Assembly: GCA_020439995.1 (NCBI GenBank)
Contig: JAGROY010000048.1
Coordinates: forward strand, 1-47,766
Origin: Verrucomicrobiia bacterium
Lineage (GTDB): Bacteria; Verrucomicrobiota; Verrucomicrobiia; Verrucomicrobiales; DEV007
Direction of reading: 5' to 3'
DNA length: 47,766 bases
A program made the position numbers and the translations under genes. Under the pieces are notes generated by a model. That model was not told the DNA's origin, did not search any database, and saw only the letters and a list, made by a program, of their open reading frames with translations. Shown here piece after piece: positions 34,395-42,543 of the stretch. The first letter of the stretch is position 1, and each line of letters begins with the position of its first letter.

Positions 34395-35912
34395 CTACAT
34401 CTCCGCCAGGCGCGCCATGATCGATGTGATGCCCGACTTAATGGCCGCATACTCGCCAGTGAATTGATGCACCATGATGGCGAACGCCGCCTTCTTCCCG
34501 GAACGGCAATCGACGTAGCCGGCGTAGCACTTGACGCGGCTTACAGTGCCGCTCTTGGCGTGAATGCGGCCTTCGGCAGAAGTGCCGCCGCCGATGGATT
34601 TCAGCGTTCCACTGCGACCGGCGACAGGCAGTGAGGCCCGGAATTTCTCGGCACCAGGGAGATTCTGGAACAATGTCAGGGCAGCGGTGAGCTGATTCGG
34701 CGTGACCGCATTGCCCCGCGATAGACCACAGCCGTCGACCATGTCGAACCCAGTGGTGTCGATGCCTCTGGATTTCAGAAATGCGGTCACTGCCGTGGCA
34801 CCTGCGACAGTGCTGCCATCCCCGGAAGCTTTTGAGCCAATGGCTTTGAGCAGGGCTTCGACGTCGAGATTGAGGCTTTCGTGATTCACCGGACGGATGA
34901 GGTCACCGAGTGGTTCTGCCAGATGGCTGTGCAGGTCGACCCGTGTGCCGGTGGCATCAAAGGCGCCCCTGCGGGTGGTCGTTGGCTCACCTTTGACGAT
35001 GATTCCTTTTGCTTTGAGAAACGCATCCAGTCGAACTGCGCAAAAGTAAGCCGGATCCGGAATCGCGGCCTTGATCGAAAAGATGCTGGACTGCTTTGGA
35101 ATCGATCCACGCAGAAAATAGGTCTCCGCATAGGGCGCGCCGTAGACGTAACCCTGATCGCCAGAGCCAGCAGCTCCCGTGCGCATTTCGTTCACGAACT
35201 TGAGCGAAGGCATCGTCGGGCTGGTGGAAACAAGCTTGGCAATGCTGCCGACCGCTCCTGGCTGGAACGAGACAAAGAACGTGTTGTGGTGGAAGTTGAG
35301 CCCGGTCACCGGCGGCGCGTAGTAGTTGCCAATATCATCCCATGCCCAGCCTCCCGAAACGGCCTGCGTGCTGAAGGCGCTGTCGTCACCGACTACCGCG
35401 CCATTGATAGACTTAATCCCCGTGGCCTCAATGGCACCGCGCCATTCTTCAAACAACCCCAGCCAGCCGTCTTGCGCCAGCGTCGGATCACCACTGCCAC
35501 GAACGTAAACATTCCCGCTCAATGTGCCAGTGTCAGGGTCAATGGTTCCATCGTGCTGGAGGACGGTGGCAAATTGATAGTCGACACCGAGAATCTCCAG
35601 CGCACAGCCGGTCGTGATCGTTTTCAAGGTCGACGCCGGAAGCAGGCTCTTGCCGCCATTGACTGCCAGCAGTGGCACCGGGATGCCAGGAGCAGCGCCT
35701 TCTGTTGGTGCTTCAAGGAACCGTAGCGAGAACCCCACCATTCCCGCTTGCGTGCCAGGCTGCGCACCCAGTTTTTCCACCGCTGCCGCCACCTTGTCCA
35801 AGCCGGCTACGGCCACAGATTCCTGCGCAGTGGCCACAGAGAACGCCAGCCATGTTGCACTCGAAAGGGCCACTATCCTCGAGGCAACGCAATGGATGAA
35901 AGAATGATTCAT
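34395..35912 (-). CDS. dacB: PBP4-type D-Ala-D-Ala carboxypeptidase/endopeptidase (S13 family)
   Basis: A 505-residue periplasmic penicillin-binding protein with a signal peptide (IVALSSATWLAFSVATAQ). The S13 motifs are visible: SxxK in LLPASTLKTITTG, SxN in DGCGLSRGNAVT, and KSGT in HAKSGTVSRVKCYAGY, with the inserted domain between SxxK and SxN as in PBP4. It trims or cleaves peptidoglycan cross-links. Its ATG overlaps the TGA stop of the thioredoxin-like gene (ATGA), so it is probably translated by coupling from it. Confidence 0.88.
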   Translation of the reverse strand: MNHSFIHCVASRIVALSSATWLAFSVATAQESVAVAGLDKVAAAVEKLGAQPGTQAGMVGFSLRFLEAPTEGAAPGIPVPLLAVNGGKSLLPASTLKTITTGCALEILGVDYQFATVLQHDGTIDPDTGTLSGNVYVRGSGDPTLAQDGWLGLFEEWRGAIEATGIKSINGAVVGDDSAFSTQAVSGGWAWDDIGNYYAPPVTGLNFHHNTFFVSFQPGAVGSIAKLVSTSPTMPSLKFVNEMRTGAAGSGDQGYVYGAPYAETYFLRGSIPKQSSIFSIKAAIPDPAYFCAVRLDAFLKAKGIIVKGEPTTTRRGAFDATGTRVDLHSHLAEPLGDLIRPVNHESLNLDVEALLKAIGSKASGDGSTVAGATAVTAFLKSRGIDTTGFDMVDGCGLSRGNAVTPNQLTAALTLFQNLPGAEKFRASLPVAGRSGTLKSIGGGTSAEGRIHAKSGTVSRVKCYAGYVDCRSGKKAAFAIMVHQFTGEYAAIKSGITSIMARLAEM

Positions 35913-37009
35913 TGGTCGGATTTCGTGTCAGCGCCCGCCTTCATTTCTGCCAGCAACTCGTCGACCGCTTTGTCCATCGCTTCGCCGCGCTGGTTCTTGA
36001 AGCGGATCACACCCTTGTGATCAAGAATGTAAATCGTCGGCCAGCCTGTGACATTCCAGCGCGATGCGATGGGGCCACTGGTGTCGCCACCGTCCCACCA
36101 CGATCGCCACGTGATGTTCTCACGCTTGAGCGCCTCAACAACCTTTTCTTTAGGATCACTGTTCACGCCGATGAGTGCGAACGGCTGATCTTTGAGCCTC
36201 TCCACGAGCGACCGCTCGTGTGAGTACATGGCGCGGCAGGGGCCTCACCAATCGCCCCAGAAATCGATCACCACCACCTTCCCTCGATACTCCGAAAGAG
36301 CAAACTCCACACCGTCGATGTCCTCGCCCTTGATGTCCGGCGCGACGTTTCCGATCTGCAGATTCTCCAATTCAAAAATCGTCGATGCCGCGCGATCTGC
36401 GAGGCTGCGTTTGCCGAGCATTACCTCTGCGCCGTGCTGCGCGGCAAGGTCAAGATACCTTTGTCGCTTCGCTTTAGTGGCTTCGTCAGGATCTGCATTC
36501 GCAGACAATGAAGTCGATCGCACATATGCGGCAGCTGCCTTCACCTTGGTGCTTGGATTCTTCTCAATCGCCAGATCCAGAGCTTCAGCGATGGCGTCCG
36601 ACTGCGCATACATGCAAGCGAGGGCGAGATCATCGAATCCCTCCGTCAGGGCCTGCGCCTTGATCACGTTCGTCACCGCTTCCGAGGGTTCCTTGCGGAC
36701 ATTGCGCAGCATCCACTTCGTAGCCACAGCAGCGTCCTTGCCTGCCGGGTCTGCCGCCACCAGCGACATCAGCTTTTCTCCGACCTCACTACCGTCTGGG
36801 AATTTTTCTGCAATCTTGGTGCGTTCCTCGTCCGTACTGGCTGCCCGGTATTCCTTGTAAAAGGCATCCACCTTTTCCTGGTGAGCAGTTGTCAATGCCG
36901 TGATCTGATCAGATACCGACGCCTCCTGCGCGATGGAAAGGGAACACGGAACGAGAACACCCGCCAGAAACGCGGCAGCGCACCGACAGAATACTTGTTT
37001 AGTCTGCAT
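35909..37009 (-). CDS. TlpA/thioredoxin-like protein, probable selenoprotein (UxxC)
   Basis: Read as one 366-residue protein with TGA at 36245-36247 translated as selenocysteine (residue 255). The N-terminus has a signal peptide (AAAFLAGVLVPCSLSIAQ) starting at the ATG at 37009; the open frame to 37195 lacks a signal. A helical region of about 170 residues precedes a TlpA/ResA-like domain: VVVIDFWGDW, then Sec-GPC, then RAMYSHERSLVERL and GVNSD, with the cis-Pro loop GWPTIYILD. The TGA stands exactly where the first redox Cys belongs, both flanks stay in frame, and a hairpin with a GGUC loop follows 31 bases later. Conventional calling would split it into two frames, 36245-37009 and 35909-36229. 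A nonsense mutation is the main alternative. Confidence 0.7.
36203..36220 (-). promoter_or_regulatory. SECIS-like hairpin downstream of the in-frame UGA
   Basis: On the minus-strand transcript, a perfect 7-bp stem (36214-36220 with 36203-36209) closes a GGUC tetraloop; three further pairs form beyond a bulged A. The loop begins 31 bases after the UGA, inside the range I recall for bacterial SECIS elements, and GGUC is also the core of the E. coli fdhF SECIS loop. The hairpin lies in codons for HERSLV, so protein conservation alone might produce part of it. Confidence 0.6.
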
Positions 37010-37209
37010 GTTCCCAAGAAAGACGGTTTCTCCAATTTGAGCAAGCTCTTGAAACTCCTCATTCCGTTCATTCTGCAAATTCTGTAATTCTATCAAAAAG
37101 ACAGGAGCGCTGCGCATTTCTGGAACAGGCGCTTTCCTTGCTTTCCTTTGGCGACGCGCCCCCATCTCCTTGCAATCCGCCTTCTCATCATCCACTCTGT
37201 TCCGTGTTT

Positions 37210-37884
37210 ATGGCATGGAATCACCTCCCTCTTGACTGCGGAAATCTCCTCCGGCGAATTGCTGCTGCTGCATTGTTGGGCAGTGCTCTCGCGGCTCTGC
37301 TGACATCCAACGGTGACGCCGGTGAACTCTGGGAAGCGCAGCCAGTCTCACTCTCACCACAAGCCACCAAGCCGATCGAAGACCGCTGGATCTTTGAAAT
37401 GGAGAGCGGTTTCCTGTGGAAGGTCGGCACCAACACCCCGATCGACTACGAAATGGCACCGCAGATCATCAGCGCACGCGGGCCGCAGCACCTTGGCGGC
37501 AGTGCTTTTGGCGGAAAATGGTGCGTGCGCCCGCAGCATAGCCTGCTGATGGAAGTCGTCGTCGCCGGGCCGGAGACCTACTACCTCGGCTACTCCGCCA
37601 GCCCGGTCGCCGAGTGGTGGAATGCCGAAGAAAGCCTCTGCCTTTTTCTCTCCGCTGGCGGTGGCTTCGGCTTCGTCGACAGCCAGGAGAATGTTGTCGG
37701 TGCCCAGGGTCAGGATTTCACATTCAACTGGTTCGCCAAGTCCGGCATCCGCATGCGCATTAAGAACGACTGGTATTTCTCAGCTGCGGCATTCTTCCAG
37801 CACATGTCGAACCGCGGCATGACCGATCCCAACCCCGGTCTGGACGCACTGGGTGGGTTGATCGGGTTCAGTCGTCCGTTTTAG
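37210..37884 (+). CDS. PagL-like outer-membrane lipid A deacylase
   Basis: A 224-residue protein starting at the ATG at 37210, where the N-terminal signal (IAAAALLGSALAALLTSNGDA) begins; the longer frame from a TTG at 37138 has no support. The C-terminal half is a beta-barrel-like segment with FFQHMSNRG and NPGLDALG. In PagL the catalytic His, Ser and Glu are spaced 2 and 12 residues apart; here His198, Ser200 and residue 212 have the same spacing, but 212 is Asp. It probably removes an acyl chain from lipid A, or acts on a related lipid. It is divergent from the thioredoxin-like gene. Confidence 0.7.
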   Translation: MAWNHLPLDCGNLLRRIAAAALLGSALAALLTSNGDAGELWEAQPVSLSPQATKPIEDRWIFEMESGFLWKVGTNTPIDYEMAPQIISARGPQHLGGSAFGGKWCVRPQHSLLMEVVVAGPETYYLGYSASPVAEWWNAEESLCLFLSAGGGFGFVDSQENVVGAQGQDFTFNWFAKSGIRMRIKNDWYFSAAAFFQHMSNRGMTDPNPGLDALGGLIGFSRPF

Positions 37885-38120
37885 TAGCTCGCGATTTCTG
37901 CCTGAGACTTCACGACTGAGGTTCGACCGTGCGAGACACTGCTGTTGATCTGCGAAGGCATCGGGCGACCGGGTCAGCGGATCGGGCTCATTCGCGCAGA
38001 AGTGACCGATTCTTCTGGCTCGGTCTTCAGGTAGAGGTACAGCCCAAACGAAGCGGAGAATTATGTACTTTGTTCGCAGAATTCTGCAGTATGATATGGC
38101 GATGGCACGGCTGTTGATGA
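37885..38120. other. Gene-free stretch before the toxin-antitoxin pair
   Basis: 236 bases with no recognised gene, terminator or repeat; the open frames here show no protein features. Confidence 0.3.
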
Positions 38121-38546
38121 TTACACTGGATTGATGACCTTGACGCCAGGAAACCGGCCAAAGTCTGTGTCGTTACTGTAAATGATCAGACCAAAGTCAG
38201 CGGCGAGGGCGGCGATGTGAGCGTCTGTGGTCAGGTTTCCACCCGTTGTCCCAGCCGCTAACATCATTTTAAGGTTGTCCCAGTGGGCTGTCGCCGGAGC
38301 GATCATCTCGACGTTAGGTTGGCTGAGCCAGCCATCGACAACAGCAATGGCCTGCGGCAATGTGAGAGGTGTTTTAAAAACCTTTGGGTGCGTGGAAATG
38401 CGGATGAATCCCAAGATCACGATATGGCCGATGCGTACAGGCAGGCTGCCGGACAACACACCATCCCACCACGCCTTGGCTACACCATGCTGAGAGCAGG
38501 AACTAAATGTAGCATAGAGCAGTAGATTGATGTCCGGGCAGATCAT
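38121..38546 (-). CDS. vapC: VapC-family PIN-domain toxin
   Basis: A 141-residue PIN-domain ribonuclease. The first acidic residue is in MICPDINLLLYA, and the C-terminal acidic cluster in TTDAHIAALAADFGLIIYSNDTDFGRF, which together form the Mg-binding site. Members of this group cleave tRNA or rRNA when their antitoxin is lost. The start overlaps the antitoxin stop by four bases. Confidence 0.88.
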   Translation of the reverse strand: MICPDINLLLYATFSSCSQHGVAKAWWDGVLSGSLPVRIGHIVILGFIRISTHPKVFKTPLTLPQAIAVVDGWLSQPNVEMIAPATAHWDNLKMMLAAGTTGGNLTTDAHIAALAADFGLIIYSNDTDFGRFPGVKVINPV

Positions 38547-38791
38547 GGTCGGTGCGCTTCGACCTCAAGCTCATCAGCGAGTTGGTTCAGACGCCTCGGG
38601 TCGATGCCCGGCATGAGTTCGGAATCGAACACTGGTCCCGAGTATGGACGGGACATCGGAGCCGATTCGGTAGTCTGCAAACCAATACGCAGCAATTGAT
38701 TGATCGCCTCTCGAAAACTTAGATTCTTCCGACTCCTGAGATGCTCGATCGACTGCGCTAAATCATCGTCAATAGAAAGGGTTGTTCGCAT
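38543..38791 (-). CDS. vapB: VapB-type ribbon-helix-helix antitoxin
   Basis: An 82-residue protein. The ribbon-helix-helix is at the start (MRTTLSIDDDLAQSIEHL, then FREAINQLLRIGL) and the C-terminal tail (residues 50-82), which would cover the toxin active site, is rich in acidic residues and Pro. The ATG at 38791 starts the RHH strand directly; a longer frame from 38824 adds an unrelated stretch. It precedes and overlaps the toxin gene, the normal order, and should repress their common promoter. Confidence 0.85.
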   Translation of the reverse strand: MRTTLSIDDDLAQSIEHLRSRKNLSFREAINQLLRIGLQTTESAPMSRPYSGPVFDSELMPGIDPRRLNQLADELEVEAHRP

Positions 38792-38856
38792 GATGCATCT
38801 TATCGCATCACAATTTGATGTCAACAGGCATCAATCATCAGTCTCGGGCGCACACT

Positions 38857-40131
38857 CTACCGCAGCGCCGGAATCCTTGGCAGGATTCCGCGAGCTTTCT
38901 GCACCCGGACGAGCAGGTAGAACAATCGCAGTCGCCAGTGGACGGCCCAGCTGCCGTCGAGGCGTCCGGCTAGAATGGCGTTGACGGCTTCCGGGACTTG
39001 GAAAAAATCTCGGGGCGACATCAGCACCTCCATCATGTCGGGCGTGTAGAAGCGCTCGATCATTTTGCGATAGGTGTGCATGTTAGACAGGCAACGCTTT
39101 TCGTAGCGCCGCATTTTGCTGGTCAGTGCGGTGTTCGTTCGCAATGCGTCTGCCACCGCTTCAGCACCTGCCTTGCCGCCGATCATGGCGAGATACACGC
39201 CGGAGGAAAAGATGGGATCGAGAAAGGCTGCGGCATCACCGATGCGCACGAGCCGGTCGCTGACGACGGCTTTGTTGGTATACGAAAAATCGGTGATGGC
39301 ATAAAGTTGGCCGATCACTTCTGCTGCCTTCATGCGCTGTTGCAGGGCGGGATGTTGCGCCACTGCGGAGTGAAAGAGGTCCGCTGGCACCGAGCCTTTG
39401 AGTGCAGCTTTATCGAACACCAGGCCAACACTGGTCTTCTGCACAGACAACGGAATGAGCCAGCACCAGGCGTCTTTCATTCGCACAATGATGATGTCGC
39501 CAGCCTCTTCGCCGCTCGGCATTTTCACCCCTTCGAAGTGTCCATAGATCGCCACTTTGCGCAGCTGCGGATGGTCTTCGCGAAGCTTCGCCCGGTTGCC
39601 TGAAAAATTCGCTACTCCGGAGGCATCAATGAGAAAGCGTGCGTTCACCGGGCGTTCCTCCGTGCCTGAAGAAGTCTGCACGGTCATGGCTACGCCATTC
39701 TTTGCATCGACTGCGCACTGCATCACTGGCGTCTCCTGCCACACGGTGGCCCCGCACTTCTCAGCGTGATCGAGCAAAATGGTATCGAAGCGCGAGCGCT
39801 CCACTTGATAAGCCGTCGGATGGTCGGTGAACGATCCATCGCGAAAGCGGAACTTGGTGCAGCGGCTGCCGTCGCCGATGTGGAACTGCGCTCCGTGCTT
39901 CACCATGAAGCCAGCATTCTCGATCTGATCCAGCACGCCGAGTTCCTCGAACAGCGGCTTGTTGTACGGCAGGAGTGACTCGCCGATGTGAAATCGCGGG
40001 AAGCGTTCCTTTTCAAAAACGTGGACGTCGAATCCCTGGCGGGCGAGGATGGTGGCGGCTGTCGAACCAGCGGGCCCTCCGCCAATCACGGCGACATCGC
40101 AGCAAATCGCATCGCTCTGGCTCGCTGTCAT
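38857..40131 (-). CDS. Flavin-dependent halogenase-like oxidoreductase
   Basis: A 424-residue FAD enzyme with the GxGxxG-type motif VIGGGPAGSTAA at 15-26 and HIGESLLP at 48-55. Two flavin-dependent halogenase motifs are present: WxWxIP (Trp222, Trp224, Ile226, Pro227) and FxxPxxSxG (Phe303, Pro306, Ser309, Gly311). Lys78, in GFMVKHG, sits where the catalytic Lys (79 in PrnA) is found. It starts 6 bases after an acyl carrier protein gene, as in halogenases that act on carrier-bound substrates. Hydroxylation or dehydrogenation by a close relative is the alternative. Confidence 0.72.
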   Translation of the reverse strand: MTASQSDAICCDVAVIGGGPAGSTAATILARQGFDVHVFEKERFPRFHIGESLLPYNKPLFEELGVLDQIENAGFMVKHGAQFHIGDGSRCTKFRFRDGSFTDHPTAYQVERSRFDTILLDHAEKCGATVWQETPVMQCAVDAKNGVAMTVQTSSGTEERPVNARFLIDASGVANFSGNRAKLREDHPQLRKVAIYGHFEGVKMPSGEEAGDIIIVRMKDAWCWLIPLSVQKTSVGLVFDKAALKGSVPADLFHSAVAQHPALQQRMKAAEVIGQLYAITDFSYTNKAVVSDRLVRIGDAAAFLDPIFSSGVYLAMIGGKAGAEAVADALRTNTALTSKMRRYEKRCLSNMHTYRKMIERFYTPDMMEVLMSPRDFFQVPEAVNAILAGRLDGSWAVHWRLRLFYLLVRVQKARGILPRIPALR

Positions 40132-40137
40132 TTCCTG

Positions 40138-40398
40138 CTAGGCCCGGTGCGCCTGGATGGCTTCGGCGATGGTGCCCACGCTGCGGAGGACGCCGCGCGC
40201 GGTCTCAGAGTCCGAGAGCTTGAGACCAAAACGCTTTTCGATTCCCACGACCAGTTGCAAGGCATCTACCGAATCCAGCCCCAAGCCTTCCGGGCCAAAA
40301 ATCGGCATTTCATCACCGATGTCATCGGCGGATTCTTCGAGCATCAGCTCGTCGATCATCATTTCTTTGATTTCTGCGTGGAGGGAAGAGTTGCTCAT
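40138..40398 (-). CDS. Acyl carrier protein
   Basis: An 86-residue acidic carrier protein with the phosphopantetheine site GLDSVDALQL (Ser in the DSVD motif). It stands alone with the flavin enzyme and no ketosynthase or adenylation gene nearby, so its substrate must be loaded by an enzyme encoded elsewhere. It is the first gene of the two-gene unit. Confidence 0.85.
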   Translation of the reverse strand: MSNSSLHAEIKEMMIDELMLEESADDIGDEMPIFGPEGLGLDSVDALQLVVGIEKRFGLKLSDSETARGVLRSVGTIAEAIQAHRA

Positions 40399-40513
40399 TT
40401 CAATACTTCACTAAAATCTACGCACGTAGTCCGTCAATGGAGTTCGCAAAACGGCGGATTTTCAGCGGTTTCAAATTTGAACCGGGCCGACAAACCTGCC
40501 TGTACCAAACAGG

Positions 40514-40538
40514 AAAGGCGGCCAAGAGACCGCCTTTT
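40514..40538 (-). terminator. Intrinsic terminator after the small basic protein gene
   Basis: An 8-bp stem (40530-40537 with 40514-40521) around an 8-base loop, with T residues at the end on the minus strand. It is 36 bases after the stop of the gene at 40574-40786. Confidence 0.5.
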
Positions 40539-40573
40539 CCATCGAAAACTATTCTCAGCCAGTGCGCTCCCGT

Positions 40574-40786
40574 TCAGGAATCCTGTGCAGCGGCGCACTC
40601 CTTGGCTACTTTGGCCGGGCGCTTGAGCAGTGTGAGCACGTCACGGGCGTTCATTTTCGCCACGGTATTCTCGTCCATTCCGAGAGAAATCAGGCGCTTT
40701 TTCTGGTCGCGCTGACGGCGAAGCTTGGCTCCACCACCTTTTCTGGGGCGAGTTCTGTTTTTGTTTCTTTCTATGGTAGTGCCCAT
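40574..40786 (-). CDS. Small basic protein of unknown function
   Basis: A 70-residue, strongly basic protein: a Lys/Arg-rich first half (RKGGGAKLRRQRDQKKRL) and a helical second half (LGMDENTVAKMNARDVLTLLKRP). The sequence looks constrained rather than random, and a terminator follows. The composition suggests nucleic-acid or ribosome contact, but no function is known to me. Confidence 0.6.
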   Translation of the reverse strand: MGTTIERNKNRTRPRKGGGAKLRRQRDQKKRLISLGMDENTVAKMNARDVLTLLKRPAKVAKECAAAQDS

Positions 40787-40975
40787 GATCGTTGCGTTTA
40801 ATCAGTTAAAATCTGGCCTCCAGCGCCTGATCGGCAGGAGAGCCGGAAGAAATAGTGCCGTTGGGGCGAATGGTCAACAGGATTTCTCGACTAGGATTTC
40901 CCGTTTGTTGCTCTGTTTCAGAGCTGACACAGGAAAAGTGATACCGAAAGCGAATCCCGGGTAAAGTGAAGAACG
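40787..40975. promoter_or_regulatory. Divergent region between the small basic protein and the secreted nuclease-like gene
   Basis: 189 bases between two divergent genes; promoters for both should lie here, but no clear consensus was recognised. Confidence 0.25.
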
Positions 40976-42415
40976 ATGAAGTTCCCGCCTCTACTGCTAC
41001 TGCTACTTGCCGTCCTCCTTCCAGTGATTCCCTCGCAGGCAGGTGTTCGCATCGCCACCTTCAATGCATCGATGAACCGCACGACAGAGGGGCGGCTGGT
41101 CACGGAGCTGACCTCGGGCACGTCGAGCCAGATCCGGCGAGTCGCGGAAGTGGTTCAAATTGTCAGGCCAGATGTCCTTTTGATCAATGAGTTCGACTAC
41201 GATGCTGATCAGGCGGGCGCAAAATTGTTTCAGGACAACTACCTTTCCGTCGGCCAGCGCGGCAATGAGCCGATCGAATACCCGCACCGGTTCACTGCGC
41301 CGTCGAACACGGGAGTGCCGTCTGGCTTTGATCTGGACAATGATGGCCGCACCGTAGAATCACCCGGCAGCGGCTACGCTGAGGATTGCTTCGGCTTCGG
41401 CTCTTTTCCCGGACAGTATGGGATGGTCGTCTACTCGAAGTATCCGATCCGGACGGAGGACATCCGCACCTTTCAATTTTTTCTGTGGAAGGACATGCCG
41501 AATGCGCTGCTGCCGGACCGCGCCGCTACAGAAGAACCAGGCGACTGGTATTCTGCTGAGGAACTGGAAGTCGTCCGGCTTTCTTCAAAGAGTCACTGGG
41601 ATGTGCCGGTCGAAGTCGACGGGGAGATCGTTCACGTTCTGGTGTGCCACCCCACGCCGCCGGTATTCGATGGTGCGGAGGATCGCAATGGCAGGAGGAA
41701 CCACGATGAGATCCGACTCTGGGCGGACTATGTGCAGCCAGAGAAGTCGGGATACCTTTACGATGACAAAGGAGTGCGCGGCGGCCTGGCGGCAGGATCG
41801 AGGTTCGCCATTCTCGGCGACATGAATGCCGATCCATTTGATGGCGACAGCACGGCGGGCGCGATCCTTCAACTGCTCGAGAATCCGGCCATCGACTACA
41901 GCAAGATCCCTTCGAGTGCCGGCGGCAAGGAAGCGGCGGCGACTCAGGGCGGGGCCAACCGCAGTCACAATGGGCAACCTGAATATGACACTGGCGACTT
42001 CAGCGATTCCGGCACCGGCAATCTTCACATCGACTACGTCCTTCCATCGAAAGCCGGATGGAACATCAAAGATTCAGCCGTCTTCTGGCCGGAGGCAAGC
42101 GATCCCAATTCCCGACTGCTTTCGGTGTCTGATCATCGAATGGTCTATGTCGATCTTGAGTTCGCCAGCGAGCCTTCCACGTCGGCCCTGCCAAACGTGA
42201 ACATCAGGCATAGCGTCAATCAATCCGAACTGACCTGGGCCGCACAGCCCGGAGTAATTTACGAACTTCAGACGTCCAATGACTTGCAAAGCGACAGCTG
42301 GAGCGCTGCCAATGAGATCGAAATCGTGATCGACCCGCTTACCCAAACCGCCGTGGCGAATGATCCAGCACCGCTGCCCATGCGCTTCTACCGCATCGCG
42401 CTCGAGCCTCGGTAA
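40976..42415 (+). CDS. Secreted endonuclease/exonuclease/phosphatase-family protein
   Basis: A 479-residue protein with a signal peptide (LLLLLLAVLLPVIPSQAG). The EEP fold is visible: RIATFNASMNR with the first Asn, DVLLINEFDYD with the Glu, PGQYGMVVYSKYPI, LGDMNADPFDG with the Asp-Asn pair, and VSDHRMVYVDLEF with the final Asp-His. After about residue 385 comes a verrucomicrobial C-terminal module (VIYELQTSNDLQSDSWS). It probably hydrolyses DNA, RNA or phosphate esters outside the cell. Confidence 0.82.
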   Translation: MKFPPLLLLLLAVLLPVIPSQAGVRIATFNASMNRTTEGRLVTELTSGTSSQIRRVAEVVQIVRPDVLLINEFDYDADQAGAKLFQDNYLSVGQRGNEPIEYPHRFTAPSNTGVPSGFDLDNDGRTVESPGSGYAEDCFGFGSFPGQYGMVVYSKYPIRTEDIRTFQFFLWKDMPNALLPDRAATEEPGDWYSAEELEVVRLSSKSHWDVPVEVDGEIVHVLVCHPTPPVFDGAEDRNGRRNHDEIRLWADYVQPEKSGYLYDDKGVRGGLAAGSRFAILGDMNADPFDGDSTAGAILQLLENPAIDYSKIPSSAGGKEAAATQGGANRSHNGQPEYDTGDFSDSGTGNLHIDYVLPSKAGWNIKDSAVFWPEASDPNSRLLSVSDHRMVYVDLEFASEPSTSALPNVNIRHSVNQSELTWAAQPGVIYELQTSNDLQSDSWSAANEIEIVIDPLTQTAVANDPAPLPMRFYRIALEPR

Positions 42416-42543
42416 GGAATACCGGAAAGTTGATTTTTCAAACGAATCTGGTCCTCAGAGAAGCATCTCGAAAATTTCCGTGCTGCTTGCGAAAGACCGC
42501 CCTCGACTTTAAGGCGGTGCCTCTTCACACTCTCGATCCCGCA

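Noticed and set aside
42425..42440. A 16-base sequence shared with 45624-45639
   Set aside because: In a window of this size one chance 16-base match is not unlikely, and the flanks are unrelated.
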